Below are positions 44,096-54,127 of a DNA stretch of 64,000 nucleotides, piece by piece. The first letter of the stretch is position 1, and every line of letters begins with the position of its first letter. This DNA comes from Spirochaetia bacterium (GTDB lineage Bacteria; Spirochaetota; UBA4802; UBA5550), in the NCBI GenBank assembly GCA_009885955.1, contig VFJS01000041.1, positions 1 to 64,000 on the forward strand, read 5' to 3'. The position numbers and the translations under genes were made by a program. The notes under the pieces were generated by a model. The model ran no database searches, was not told the DNA's origin, and saw nothing but the letters and a program-made list of their open reading frames with translations.

Positions 44096-45616
44096 ATGTT
44101 TGGAGATTTACCGATACTATCGATCATAACCTTCCTCCCCGTGGCAGGAATTGTTATTCTGCTGTTCATAGACAGCAAAAAGAACAGCCTTATAAATACT
44201 GTTGCAACCGCCACAGGATTCGTGACATTTATACTCTCTGTTCCCCTTTTTTTTGCGTACCAGGAGAACACCGGGGGATACCAGTTCGTAGAAAAATACA
44301 AATGGCTTGAAAGTTTCGGCATAAGCTTCCATGTGGGCATGGACGGAATTTCCCTTCTCCTTGTTCTCCTCACAACGATGCTGAGCCTGATAGCAATTAT
44401 CTCATCCTATACCGCCATAACTTCACGTTACAAGGAATACATGATAACGCTGCTCCTTTTACAGGTGGGCATGACAGGTGTATTTTTAGCCATGGATCTT
44501 TTTCTGTTCTACATCTTCTGGGAGATCATCCTCATCCCCATGTATCTTCTTATCGGTGTATGGGGAGGGAAGGAGAGGGTCTACGCATCTATTAAGTTTT
44601 TTCTCTACACCCTGACCGGGTCAACAATGATGCTCATTGCCATCATATACATGGCGTATATGGTAAAAGCCCAGACCGGTACAATCAGTTTTGATTTCAT
44701 CGATATTTTCAAGCTCAAGATCGACCCATCGATTCAGGTTATCCTCTTCCTGGCCTTTGCTCTCGGGTTCGCAATCAAGGTGCCGTTATTTCCGTTTCAT
44801 ACATGGCTCCCTGACGCGCATACCGAAGCACCCACTGCCGGCTCGGTAATCCTTGCCGGGGTGCTCCTTAAAATGGGGACCTACGGCTTTCTGAGATTCA
44901 ACATACCCCTTTTCCCCGATGCGACAGTGCAGCTGGCCCCGTACATGATGTGGCTCAGTATCATAGGGATCATATACGGGGCGCTTATGGCCATGATCCA
45001 GCCCGATGTAAAGAAGCTCGTTGCCTATTCATCGGTATCGCATCTTGGGTTTGTCATGCTCGGTATATTTGCGCTCAATGAAGAGGGGCTGACCGGCGGC
45101 ATTCTCCAGATGATAAATCACGGCATCTCGACAGGGATGCTCTTCCTCCTCGTGGGAATGATCTATGAAAGAACTCATACGCGCATGATTGAAGACTACG
45201 GCGGCATAGCAAAAGCTGTCCCCGTTTTCGCAACATTCATGATGATTGCATCTCTGTCGTCCATAGGGCTCCCTGGCATGAATGGATTCATCGGGGAGAT
45301 TCTGATAATGACCGGAGCGTTCCTCTCCAGGCCGGTGTACGGCATCCTTGCGGCAAGCGGCGTCATCCTGGCCGCGGTGTACATGCTCTGGATGTACCAG
45401 CGCGTCATGTTCGGCCCGATGAAGCACGCGAAGAACAGTAATCTGAAAGACCTTAACTTCAGGGAGGTGGCAATTTTAATTCCGCTGGTTGCCCTTATCA
45501 TGTGGATCGGGGTATATCCTCAGGCCCTTACGGTTAAGTACCAGAAGTCAGTGAAGGACCTGATGCAGTTGAAGAGCAGCAGGATTTCAAGTACTGCGGA
45601 TTCAATAAAGAATTAA
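44096..45616 (+). CDS. nuoM: NADH-quinone oxidoreductase subunit M (operon 1)
   Basis: 506-aa antiporter-like pump subunit with about 14 spans. Key blocks: FWEIILIPMYLLIGVWGG (Glu of the pump), FHTWLPDAHTEAPTAGSVILAGVLLKMGTYG and HGISTGMLFLLVGM. The ATG is 20 bp after nuoL stop, ribosome site ctggagg. Confidence 0.97.
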   Translation: MFGDLPILSIITFLPVAGIVILLFIDSKKNSLINTVATATGFVTFILSVPLFFAYQENTGGYQFVEKYKWLESFGISFHVGMDGISLLLVLLTTMLSLIAIISSYTAITSRYKEYMITLLLLQVGMTGVFLAMDLFLFYIFWEIILIPMYLLIGVWGGKERVYASIKFFLYTLTGSTMMLIAIIYMAYMVKAQTGTISFDFIDIFKLKIDPSIQVILFLAFALGFAIKVPLFPFHTWLPDAHTEAPTAGSVILAGVLLKMGTYGFLRFNIPLFPDATVQLAPYMMWLSIIGIIYGALMAMIQPDVKKLVAYSSVSHLGFVMLGIFALNEEGLTGGILQMINHGISTGMLFLLVGMIYERTHTRMIEDYGGIAKAVPVFATFMMIASLSSIGLPGMNGFIGEILIMTGAFLSRPVYGILAASGVILAAVYMLWMYQRVMFGPMKHAKNSNLKDLNFREVAILIPLVALIMWIGVYPQALTVKYQKSVKDLMQLKSSRISSTADSIKN

Positions 45617-45714
45617 GGGTGATGTTTCAAATCCCCAAGTAGTGCGGGATATTCATGATAACAAGTGGCTCATACAAGGGTCTGTTTTTTATCTAATGTG
45701 AAGGATGATATAAA

Positions 45715-47238
45715 ATGCAACAGGTTATGATTCCGGCAATATCAGACAGTTCAGCTCAGCAGATAATTAAAATACTCGGCGATACGAATATCTTCTATAC
45801 GCTGCCGCAGATTATAATCTCAATAGGCGCCCTTGTCACAATGATGATTGCAGCCATCAGCAGGGAGGAAAGGGGCCAGGTAATCAATTATATTACATCG
45901 GTATTCTTTCTGTTTGCCGGGCTTGTATCTTCAGTCTGGCTGGCATCTCTTCCAAAAGGGGACGCCTTTTCAGGAATGGTCAGCTCTGATCTATTCAGCG
46001 GTATACTCAATATCATATACAGCGGCAGCGCCCTTTTAATAATTCTTGTTGCCCATTCATACTTCCGCAACCGCGGCAGGTACATCCAGGAACTTTTTCC
46101 GCTCATTCAATTCGCTGTTGTCGGCATGATGTTCATGACCATGGCCAATAACCTGATAATTGTATTCCTGGGACTCGAGATCCTTTCTGTGTCCCTTTAC
46201 GTCCTTGCAGGAATCGACAACATGGATACAAGGAGCAATGAAGCCGCGGTAAAATATTTTCTCATGGGCGCCTTTTCATCGGCCTTTCTCCTCTATGGAA
46301 TCGCGCTTGTCTATGGAGGTACAGGAAGCACCGGGCTCAGGGAAATTGCAGCTTATATCAACAATAAATCAATCTGGCAGAATATTTACATACCTGCCGG
46401 AATAATACTCATGCTCATCGGATTCGGATTCAAAGTATCCATGGTCCCTTTTCACATGTGGACCCCCGATGTCTACCAGGGAGCCCCGCTGATGATTACG
46501 GCCTTCATGTCAACCGCTCCCAAGGCAGCCGCACTATCAGCCTTTGCAAAGATATTGATCTCAATGAACCTTGAACCCGGTTCTTCAATCATGCTGACAA
46601 ACCTTATAGGGGTTCTGGCTGTTGTGACAATGACTGTCGGGAACCTCATGGCATTGAACCAGAATGATATTAAGAGAATTATGGCTTTTTCATCAATTGC
46701 CCATGTGGGCTATCTCCTCATTGCAGTTTGTATCATGAACCGCGAGGCACTTGCAGCTCTTATATTCTATTTTTGTGTGTATACGATAATGAATATAGGA
46801 TTTTTCTCTCTCCTTTCCCTGCTGGCCAGGGATGAAGACCGCAACCTGACCCTTGAAGGGATTCAGGGACTGGGGAAGAGCAGGCCGCTGCTGGGCCTTT
46901 TTCTCCTGATTTTTCTCTTCTCGCTGTCAGGAATTCCGCCAACGGCGGGTTTTGCGGCAAAATTTTTCATCTTCAATACCGCAATTGAGAATAAATTTTA
47001 TTTACTTGCTATTCTCGGGATATTGAATTCGGCCATATCAGCCTATTATTATTTAAGAATAATCCTCTATGCCTTCATCAGGGAACCGGAAAGCGGAAGC
47101 ATAGATCAGTGGAGCCAGATAAAGCTTAATGCCGCCTGTTTTGTTGTTATTTTTGTAACCGCTGCGGCTGTCCTTGAAATAGGGATTGTACCCGGGTATA
47201 TTATTGATCTCGGAAAGAAGGCTATCCAGTTTCTTTAA
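45715..47238 (+). CDS. nuoN: NADH-quinone oxidoreductase subunit N (operon 1)
   Basis: 507-aa third antiporter-like subunit and last gene of operon 1. MVPFHMWTPDVYQGAPLMITAFMSTAPKAA and IMAFSSIAHVGYLLIA are the NuoN hallmarks. The gap from nuoM (98 bp) is wider than others in the operon. A 149-bp spacer then leads to the second nuo operon. Confidence 0.97.
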   Translation: MQQVMIPAISDSSAQQIIKILGDTNIFYTLPQIIISIGALVTMMIAAISREERGQVINYITSVFFLFAGLVSSVWLASLPKGDAFSGMVSSDLFSGILNIIYSGSALLIILVAHSYFRNRGRYIQELFPLIQFAVVGMMFMTMANNLIIVFLGLEILSVSLYVLAGIDNMDTRSNEAAVKYFLMGAFSSAFLLYGIALVYGGTGSTGLREIAAYINNKSIWQNIYIPAGIILMLIGFGFKVSMVPFHMWTPDVYQGAPLMITAFMSTAPKAAALSAFAKILISMNLEPGSSIMLTNLIGVLAVVTMTVGNLMALNQNDIKRIMAFSSIAHVGYLLIAVCIMNREALAALIFYFCVYTIMNIGFFSLLSLLARDEDRNLTLEGIQGLGKSRPLLGLFLLIFLFSLSGIPPTAGFAAKFFIFNTAIENKFYLLAILGILNSAISAYYYLRIILYAFIREPESGSIDQWSQIKLNAACFVVIFVTAAAVLEIGIVPGYIIDLGKKAIQFL

Positions 47239-47323
47239 GAGGCCGTATAACATCCATAATGTCTTAATACATTAAAAAAATTTATCAAAATATAAAATTT
47301 TACTGTATTTTTTTTACGGCTGT

Positions 47324-47329
47324 TATAAT
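47324..47329 (+). promoter_or_regulatory. Candidate extended -10 promoter of the second nuo operon
   Basis: TGTTATAAT: perfect TATAAT (47324-47329) with the TG extension one base before it. No good -35 (tactgt at 17-bp spacing), as is usual for extended -10 promoters. It lies 59 bp before the nuoA2 ATG, in a 149-bp AT-rich spacer without a visible terminator. Confidence 0.45.
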
Positions 47330-47387
47330 ATGGATTAATACTTAGTAGCTCTTTTACTAAAATTTAACTGATAAAAAGCGAAACAAT

Positions 47388-47759
47388 ATGAATAATTACT
47401 TTTATTTCTTTTTATTTTTCATATTCGCCCTTGTCCTTTCAGCTGGATTGCTCTTTTTTGTAATATTGATACGCTACCGAAGGGTAAAAATCGGCGACAA
47501 ATGCATGGTATATGAGTGCGGCGTTGACCCTCTAACTGAGAATGCAAGGGAATCGTACTCAATCCGTTTCTACCTGCTCACACTTGTCTTTATCATATTC
47601 GAGGTTGAAACCGTTTTTCTCTTTCCCTGGGCAGTGATCTATGATCAGCTTAAATTATTCGGCTTTATTGAAATGTCAATATTTCTGGCTATTTTGATCT
47701 TCGGTTATATCTATGCCTGGAGGTCAAAGGCTTTGGAATTCAGGAGAGAAATTGAATAA
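47388..47759 (+). CDS. nuoA: Complex I subunit A, second operon
   Basis: 123-aa three-span subunit with [10 protein letters not shown] and [13 protein letters not shown], the same hallmarks as the first copy but clearly diverged. Starts the 11-gene operon. Its stop overlaps the TTG start of the following nuoB. Confidence 0.95.
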   Translation: MNNYFYFFLFFIFALVLSAGLLFFVILIRYRRVKIGDKCMVYECGVDPLTENARESYSIRFYLLTLVFIIFEVETVFLFPWAVIYDQLKLFGFIEMSIFLAILIFGYIYAWRSKALEFRREIE

Positions 47760-48249
47760 TCAAACTGAAAAACCATCCTTTCTCCTCGCCAGGGTAGATA
47801 AATTCATCACCTGGGCCCAGAAAAATTCCGTCTGGCCATTCGGCTCAGGACTTGCATGCTGCGCAATAGAAATGATTGCAACTGCGGCATCCCACTATGA
47901 CGTTGCCCGGTTCGGGATGGAGGTATTCAGATCCTCACCAAGGCAGGCCGACCTCTTTATTGTTTCAGGTACGGTGACAAACAAGATGGCCCCGGTCATC
48001 AGAAGGTTATGGGAACAGATGCCCGATCCGAAATGGGTCATAGCCATGGGAAACTGCGCAATTTCAGGCGGCCCCTTTCCCACATATTCAGTTCTTCAGG
48101 GGGTGGATAAGATTATCCCGGTGGATGTCTTCATATCAGGATGCCCTCCCACGCCCCAGGGGCTCTTAAACGGTTTAATAGTACTTCAGGAAAAAATATC
48201 AGAACAGCACCCGACAAAGTTTATAATGAAAGACAGGCAACATGATTGA
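47752..48249 (+). CDS. nuoB: Complex I subunit B, second operon
   Basis: 165 aa from TTG 47752, chosen for its aggagaga ribosome site and its 8-bp overlap with nuoA2; a longer ATG reading from 47713 would sit deep inside nuoA2. N2 ligands C36-C37 (LACCAIEM), C102 (GNCAISGG) and C131 (GCPPTP). Keeps all four, so the N2-quinone reaction should work. Confidence 0.93.
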   Translation: MNNQTEKPSFLLARVDKFITWAQKNSVWPFGSGLACCAIEMIATAASHYDVARFGMEVFRSSPRQADLFIVSGTVTNKMAPVIRRLWEQMPDPKWVIAMGNCAISGGPFPTYSVLQGVDKIIPVDVFISGCPPTPQGLLNGLIVLQEKISEQHPTKFIMKDRQHD

Positions 48250-48727
48250 GAAGCTGGAAAATTATCCCCTGCTGAAACAGGTCTACCAGAATCTGGAAAA
48301 CAGATTCGCCGGAGCCCTCTTAGGCGCCACATTTGAAAAGGACGAACTCTGCGTCACGGCAGACAGGTCCAACCTCATCTCCATCCTTGAATTTCTCAAG
48401 AATGATAACGGCTTTAATGCCCTTAATGATATGGTTGGCCTTGACAATATGAATACGAAAAAAGAAGGGGAGAAAAGATTTACCATTCTCTACCTCCTTT
48501 ACCGCTTCCCCGGTTCAGCGAGGATCAGGATAAAGGTTGATATCGATGAAAATGAGACTCTCCCTTCCATATACAGCCTGTACAGAGCCTCTGACTGGGC
48601 TGAACGTGAAATTTATGATATGTTTGGTCTTAATTTTTCCGGTCACCCAGGCCTAACCAGGATTTACATGCCCGATGAATTCAAGGATTTTCCTTTGAGA
48701 AAGGATTTCCCTCTGGAGGGTAAATAG
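48242..48727 (+). CDS. nuoC: Complex I subunit C, second operon
   Basis: 161 aa. [29 protein letters not shown] (about 104-132) and RKDFPLEGK at the end. Overlaps nuoB2 by 8 bp. A short linker of 2 bp to nuoD2. Confidence 0.95.
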   Translation: MIEKLENYPLLKQVYQNLENRFAGALLGATFEKDELCVTADRSNLISILEFLKNDNGFNALNDMVGLDNMNTKKEGEKRFTILYLLYRFPGSARIRIKVDIDENETLPSIYSLYRASDWAEREIYDMFGLNFSGHPGLTRIYMPDEFKDFPLRKDFPLEGK

Positions 48728-48729
48728 CA

Positions 48730-49824
48730 ATGGCGTTTAAAGAAATTCTCCTCAACATGGGGCCGCAGCACCCGTCCACCCATGGTGTACTCAGGCTCAA
48801 GGTCGCCCTTGACAATGAGGTGGTCATGAAGGTAACGCCGGTGCTCGGATATCTGCACAGGGGCATGGAGAAACTTTTTGAAAACAGGACGTACCAGCAG
48901 ATTACACCACTGACAGACCGTTTTGATTATCTGGCAGCCATATCCAATAATCTCGGATATTTATTAGCAGTGGAAAAGCTCATGGGCATCGAAGTCCCGA
49001 AAAGGGCCCAGTACATACGGGTAATTTTTACAGAGCTCCAGAGGCTCGCTTCTCACCTGGCATGGGTCGGATTTTTTGCCAATGATATCGGGGCCATGTC
49101 CGTACTCCTCTATGGTTTCATTGAAAGGGAGGATATTCTTGAAATATTCGAGGAATATTCCGGCGCAAGGCTTACCGTGCATGCGTTCAGGGTCGGCGGT
49201 GTTCCCACAGATATAAATGATAAAATAATTGACATGATCAATACATTCATCCTGAAGCTTCCAAAGAGGATTGCTGACATTGAGACGCTTCTTACGGGAA
49301 ACAGGATATGGAAGCACCGTACAATAGGTGTGGGTGTAATATCCCCGGAAGATGCAATCAGCCTGGGACTTACCGGGCCCTCACTGCGGTCAACCGGCAT
49401 AAAGTGGGATATAAGGAAAGACATACCCTATTCATCATATCAGGATTTTCAGTTTGAAGTTCCTACATCGGCCAATGGCGATCTCTATGACCGGTATGTC
49501 CTGAGGCTTGAAGAGATAAAGCAGAGCATGAGAATAATCAGGCAGGCTCTGGATACCCTTCCGCAGGGTGAGACCCTTACGAAGGTCCCCAGGGTGCTGA
49601 AGATAGCTCCGGGCGAGGTCTTTCATTCAATAGAAGCTCCCAAGGGCGAACTTGGTTTCTATATCAAATCTAACGGTACGGACAAGCCGGAAAGGGTAAA
49701 GATGAAATCCCCATCCTTCATCAATATGCAGAGCCTGGAAACAATGTGCCTTGGAAATCTGTTTGCCGATATTGTTGCAGTTCTCGGTTCGCTTGATATT
49801 GTTCTGGGAGAGATAGATAAATGA
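48730..49824 (+). CDS. nuoD: Complex I subunit D, second operon
   Basis: 364 aa, without the N-terminal extension of the first copy. Quinone-site block MGPQHPSTHGVLR begins at residue 10. RLTVHAFRVGGVPTDI, and C-terminal LGSLDIVLGEIDK. ATGA overlap with nuoH2. Confidence 0.96.
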   Translation: MAFKEILLNMGPQHPSTHGVLRLKVALDNEVVMKVTPVLGYLHRGMEKLFENRTYQQITPLTDRFDYLAAISNNLGYLLAVEKLMGIEVPKRAQYIRVIFTELQRLASHLAWVGFFANDIGAMSVLLYGFIEREDILEIFEEYSGARLTVHAFRVGGVPTDINDKIIDMINTFILKLPKRIADIETLLTGNRIWKHRTIGVGVISPEDAISLGLTGPSLRSTGIKWDIRKDIPYSSYQDFQFEVPTSANGDLYDRYVLRLEEIKQSMRIIRQALDTLPQGETLTKVPRVLKIAPGEVFHSIEAPKGELGFYIKSNGTDKPERVKMKSPSFINMQSLETMCLGNLFADIVAVLGSLDIVLGEIDK

Positions 49825-50852
49825 GTAACTCATTGGCAGCTGATCTTATAATCCCCATAATAAAAATAATCATCGTGGGTTTATTTCCCCTGATCATGGT
49901 TATGGTCATGGTATGGCTGGAAAGGAGGGTTGTTGCCTTTATACAGCTCAGGCTTGGGCCCAACAGGGTGGGCTTCCAGGGCATTCTTCAGCCCATTGTA
50001 GATGCTATTAAATTATTTTTCAAGGAAGATATTACCCACACCGGGGTTGATAAAGTACTCTTCAACATATCCCCTGTACTGGTCCTGTTTTCATCAATCC
50101 TGGCCTTCTGTTTCATACCCCTTGGCGGTACAATGCAGATAGGAACATATAATTTGAATTTCTGGGTTGCTGAAAGTCCAGTCGGCCTGCTTCTGATTAT
50201 CGGGATCTCTTCCATTTCCGTTTTCGGGGTTATATTCGGAGGATGGAGCTCCAACTCCAAGTACCCGCTGCTGGGCGCCCTCAGGTCAGTAGTACAGATT
50301 CTCAGCTATGAAATTCCGGTAGCCTTTTCAGTGTTATCAATTATATTTTTCAGCCAGTCAATGAACATGATAGACATTGTGAACAGGCAGAAGGATGCGG
50401 GGATCTGGTACGGATTCATGCTTCCGGTTTCCTTTGTAATTTTCTGGATTTCTGTAGTTGCTGAAACCAACCGCGCGCCCTTTGACCTGCCCGAAGCGGA
50501 ATCTGAACTGGTTGCAGGTTTCCATACTGAGTATTCCGGTATAAAATTCGCATACTTTTACATGGCTGAATATGCCCATATGGTCCTTGCATCGTCACTT
50601 GCGGTGGTTCTCTTTTTCGGGGGATGGCTCCCGCCTTTTCCAAATGTTGCGGCGCTCTCCTTCCTCCATGTTATTCCCGGTTTTGTCTGGTATCTTTTGA
50701 AAATTATGTTTTTCCTTTATCTATTTATATGGATCAGGGGGACCTTTCCCAGGTACCGGTTTGATGAACTGGTCAGACTCGCCTGGAAATGGCTGATACC
50801 GTTATCGCTCCTTAATATTCTGGTGATTGCATTTGTGAGGAGTTTCGCATGA
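49821..50852 (+). CDS. nuoH: Complex I subunit H, second operon
   Basis: 343-aa membrane subunit. RRVVAFIQLRLGPNRVG and the acidic loop ETNRAPFDLPEAESELVAGFHTEYSGIKFA are present. It directly follows nuoD2: there is no nuoE, nuoF or nuoG between, the defining feature of this operon. Confidence 0.97.
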   Translation: MSNSLAADLIIPIIKIIIVGLFPLIMVMVMVWLERRVVAFIQLRLGPNRVGFQGILQPIVDAIKLFFKEDITHTGVDKVLFNISPVLVLFSSILAFCFIPLGGTMQIGTYNLNFWVAESPVGLLLIIGISSISVFGVIFGGWSSNSKYPLLGALRSVVQILSYEIPVAFSVLSIIFFSQSMNMIDIVNRQKDAGIWYGFMLPVSFVIFWISVVAETNRAPFDLPEAESELVAGFHTEYSGIKFAYFYMAEYAHMVLASSLAVVLFFGGWLPPFPNVAALSFLHVIPGFVWYLLKIMFFLYLFIWIRGTFPRYRFDELVRLAWKWLIPLSLLNILVIAFVRSFA

Positions 50853-51316
50853 TCATCAATTTTCTGAAAAAAGTATTTTTAATCGATCTGCTTCAGGGCC
50901 TTTCAGTTACCCTGAAATACCAGTTTACCCATAAGGTAACGATACAGTATCCTGAAAAAGTCAAAGAGTCCAGGGAACGTTTCCGCGGGATCCTGAGGGT
51001 TTACAGGGATGGCGAGGGGAAACAGCTCTGCATAGCCTGTAAAATATGCCAGAAAGCCTGCCCGGAAGACTGTTTTGATATTGAGGGGCAGAAGAATACT
51101 GAAGATAACAAGATGAGGCCTGTGAAATTTGACTGGAAATTATACCGCTGTTCATTCTGCGGACTCTGCCAGGAGGCGTGTCCGACTGATGCAATAAAGC
51201 TGTCAAAGGAATTCCGTATGGCAACAAGAGATAAATCAAAGCTTTTTTTTACTCTGGACCAGATGTACTCCGATTATGATCTGAATAAACATTTCAGAGG
51301 GGAGAGTAAAAAATAA
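50849..51316 (+). CDS. nuoI: Complex I subunit I, second operon
   Basis: 155-aa 2x[4Fe-4S] subunit. First cluster C61, C64, C67, C71 (CIACKICQKACP), second RCSFCGLCQEACP. In complexes without the NADH module this subunit is the likely entry point for ferredoxin. ATGA overlap with nuoH2, one-base overlap with nuoJ2. Confidence 0.96.
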   Translation: MIINFLKKVFLIDLLQGLSVTLKYQFTHKVTIQYPEKVKESRERFRGILRVYRDGEGKQLCIACKICQKACPEDCFDIEGQKNTEDNKMRPVKFDWKLYRCSFCGLCQEACPTDAIKLSKEFRMATRDKSKLFFTLDQMYSDYDLNKHFRGESKK

Positions 51317-51825
51317 TGGCCATGATGATTTTTATTTTTTTTGCTGTTCTTTCCGTCATAACTGCAGTGCTGATTATTACACAGAAAAATCCTATGCACA
51401 GTGTACTTTACCTGGCTTTTTCAGTACTGTCAGTATCGGGCTTATTTTTCACCCTGCAGGCCGACTTCCTGGGGGCCATCCAGATCATAGTGTATGCCGG
51501 CGGTATTGTTGTCCTTTATGTTTTTGTAATCATTATCATCAACCTGAACCAGCTTGTCCCGGAGAAGAGGAAGCTTTTCCCCAGGTTTTTTATTACAGCT
51601 GTTCCATTGGTTCTGATTATTGAGATTTTTTATGTTTTTTATAAGAAAATAAAAACGGGCAGCGATATCAGCATAGTCGCGGAGTCAATGAAAATCGAAA
51701 ATTTATCGAAAATGCTTCTGACAGATTATGTAATTCCCTTTGAGGTTGCATCTGTTCTTCTATTAGCTGTGTTAATCGGATCCCTTGTCATTGCCAGAAA
51801 GGAATTAAAAAATGATACCAAATAA
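51316..51825 (+). CDS. nuoJ: Complex I subunit J, second operon
   Basis: 169-aa membrane subunit. QIIVYAGGIVVLYVFVIIIINL (about 56-77) is the gating helix. The start codon shares its A with the nuoI2 stop. Overlaps nuoK2 by 14 bp. Confidence 0.95.
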   Translation: MAMMIFIFFAVLSVITAVLIITQKNPMHSVLYLAFSVLSVSGLFFTLQADFLGAIQIIVYAGGIVVLYVFVIIIINLNQLVPEKRKLFPRFFITAVPLVLIIEIFYVFYKKIKTGSDISIVAESMKIENLSKMLLTDYVIPFEVASVLLLAVLIGSLVIARKELKNDTK

Positions 51826-52114
51826 TTTAGTCATTGGAACAGGCCTTCTGATTTTTTTAATCGGTCTCATAGGGATGCTCATTAGAAAAAATCTGATAAT
51901 CATACTCATGGCTGCCGAACTCATGCTCAATGGTGTTAATATTATACTGGCAGGATTCGGTCTTTTTCACAGGACCGCCTCAGGTTCAATTTTTGCTCTA
52001 TTTGTCATAATGATAGCTGTTGCCGAGGCTGCAGTGGGATTCGCCCTTATTTTATCCTACTTCCGCCACAAAGAGACATACAATCTTGACGAAATAAATG
52101 ATTTAAAAGGTTGA
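51812..52114 (+). CDS. nuoK: Complex I subunit K, second operon
   Basis: 100-aa three-span subunit with both conserved membrane glutamates (MAAELMLNGVNI and AVAEAAVGFAL). Ends 4 bp before nuoL2. Confidence 0.96.
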   Translation: MIPNNLVIGTGLLIFLIGLIGMLIRKNLIIILMAAELMLNGVNIILAGFGLFHRTASGSIFALFVIMIAVAEAAVGFALILSYFRHKETYNLDEINDLKG

Positions 52115-52118
52115 AAAA

Positions 52119-54116
52119 ATGTATTTTTATCTGATACCATTCTTTCCTCTACTCGGAGTATTATTAAACGGTCTCATCGGGATCAGGTACTTTCCAAAAA
52201 AAGTTGTTCATTCTATTGCCGTGGGAATGATTGGACTCAGTTTTATTTTTTCTGTCATGAATCTTATTTTCCTTCTGGGGTCCGGAGAGGCATACTATAT
52301 ACAGAATCTTTTCACCTGGGTGCCGCCTGATTTTGTACGGCTGGCTGACAAGTCAGGTGTAATGTTCAGCATTGACCTGGCGTTCAGATACGATGCGCTC
52401 ACTGCGGTCATGACACTGGTTGTTACAGGAGTAGGCCTTCTTATTCACATATATTCAATAGGCTACATGTCGCATGATCACAGTTATGCGAGATTTTTCA
52501 CTTATCTGAACCTTTTTACTTTCGCCATGCTGATTCTTGTCCTTGGAGCCAACCTGGCTGTTATGTTCATAGGCTGGGAGGGGGTAGGTGTCTGCTCATA
52601 CCTTTTAATCGGTTTCTGGTTTGAGAAGGATTCCGCTGCGAATGCAGGTAAAAAGGCTTTTATTACAAACAGGGTAGGCGATTTCGGATTCATCCTCGGT
52701 ATCGGTTTACTCATTTATTATCTCGGAACTGTAGATGTTACAACTATCAATACCTATATAAAACAGGGAATGCTCACACAGGAAATGGCAACAATAATTG
52801 CACTTCTTCTTTTTGTGGGCGCCACAGGCAAATCAGCCCAGATTCCACTGTACACATGGCTCCCTGATGCTATGGAAGGCCCTACGCCGGTATCTGCACT
52901 TATCCACGCTGCCACTATGGTAACCGCTGGAGTATACATGGTTGCCAGGATGAATGTTCTCTTCACTTTTTCCGGAACCGCGCTGACAGTGGTCGCGACA
53001 GTTGGAGCTCTCACCGCGGTTTATGCAGCAAGCATGGGCCTTGTTCAGAATGATATTAAAAGGGTATTGGCCTATTCAACCATATCTCAGATTGGATATA
53101 TGTTCATCGGACTGGGAGTAGGGGCTTATGCCGCCGGTGTTTTCCACCTGATGACCCATGCATTTTTTAAAAGCCTTCTCTTCCTTTCGGCAGGCAGTGT
53201 TATCCATGCCCTTTCCGGTGAACAGGACATGAGGAATATGGGCGGCCTGAGAAAACATATTCCCTCTACCTTCAAGGTATTTTTCATCGGTTCAATGGCT
53301 ATCGCCGGGATTCCCGGTCTTTCAGGCTTTTTCTCCAAAGATGAAATTTTAGCCTCGGCCTTTGATTCCGGCCAATACGGAGTATGGGCCCTGGGCATGA
53401 CTGGCGCAGGTATGACTGCCTTCTACATGTTCCGCCTTATTTTCATGACCTTTTACGGAAAGGAGAAAATGGATGATCATGCAAAGCACCATTTACATGA
53501 ATCCCCGGCTGTGATGATCAGGCCTTTACAGATCCTTGCATTTCTTTCAATCGTAGGCGGATTTGTCGGCCTCCCGGTCATTCTCGGCGGAGGAAACTGG
53601 TTCGCAAAATTTCTCGGACCAGTGACAGGACATCATGATCTTCACATCAGTCACGGCACTGAAGCTCTGCTCATGATTGCATCGGTCGCGGTTGGACTCA
53701 CGGGAATACTTATCGCATATATCATATATATCAGGAAAGAAGGAGCTCCTGCAAAACTCCTCAGTGAAAAATTACAGTCGATATATAAGCTGATATACAA
53801 TAAGTATTTTATAGATGAATTTTATAACGGGGTATTTGTAGAGGGATGTAAGAAACTGGGCACACTGCTCGGAAAATTCGATATGGGCATTATAGACGGC
53901 ATTGTAAACGGCGCAGCCTACGTAACAAAAATTATATCCCTCGGTTCTATTGGAGTAGATACGCATATTGTTGACGGAATGGTCAATAGCGTTGGCTCAA
54001 TAAATAACAGATTTTCAGTTTTTCTGCGCAGACTGCAGACAGGCTTCATATACAACTATGCGCTTGCAGTTGTTATGGGTCTTTTTATCATTATAACGCT
54101 CATTCTGATATTGTAA
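52119..54116 (+). CDS. nuoL: Complex I subunit L, second operon
   Basis: 665-aa pump subunit. IGWEGVGVCSYLLIGFW, KSAQIPLYTWLPDAMEGPTPVSALIHAATMVTAG and LAYSTISQIGYMF. Slightly longer than the operon 1 copy, with a C-terminal amphipathic helix (VDTHIVDGMVNSVGSI) and a final span. Confidence 0.97.
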   Translation: MYFYLIPFFPLLGVLLNGLIGIRYFPKKVVHSIAVGMIGLSFIFSVMNLIFLLGSGEAYYIQNLFTWVPPDFVRLADKSGVMFSIDLAFRYDALTAVMTLVVTGVGLLIHIYSIGYMSHDHSYARFFTYLNLFTFAMLILVLGANLAVMFIGWEGVGVCSYLLIGFWFEKDSAANAGKKAFITNRVGDFGFILGIGLLIYYLGTVDVTTINTYIKQGMLTQEMATIIALLLFVGATGKSAQIPLYTWLPDAMEGPTPVSALIHAATMVTAGVYMVARMNVLFTFSGTALTVVATVGALTAVYAASMGLVQNDIKRVLAYSTISQIGYMFIGLGVGAYAAGVFHLMTHAFFKSLLFLSAGSVIHALSGEQDMRNMGGLRKHIPSTFKVFFIGSMAIAGIPGLSGFFSKDEILASAFDSGQYGVWALGMTGAGMTAFYMFRLIFMTFYGKEKMDDHAKHHLHESPAVMIRPLQILAFLSIVGGFVGLPVILGGGNWFAKFLGPVTGHHDLHISHGTEALLMIASVAVGLTGILIAYIIYIRKEGAPAKLLSEKLQSIYKLIYNKYFIDEFYNGVFVEGCKKLGTLLGKFDMGIIDGIVNGAAYVTKIISLGSIGVDTHIVDGMVNSVGSINNRFSVFLRRLQTGFIYNYALAVVMGLFIIITLILIL

Positions 54117-54127
54117 GAGGTTCGTAA

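Noticed and set aside
47713-47751. Upstream ATG for nuoB of operon 2
   Set aside because: It sits inside nuoA2 without a ribosome site; TTG 47752 has aggagaga.
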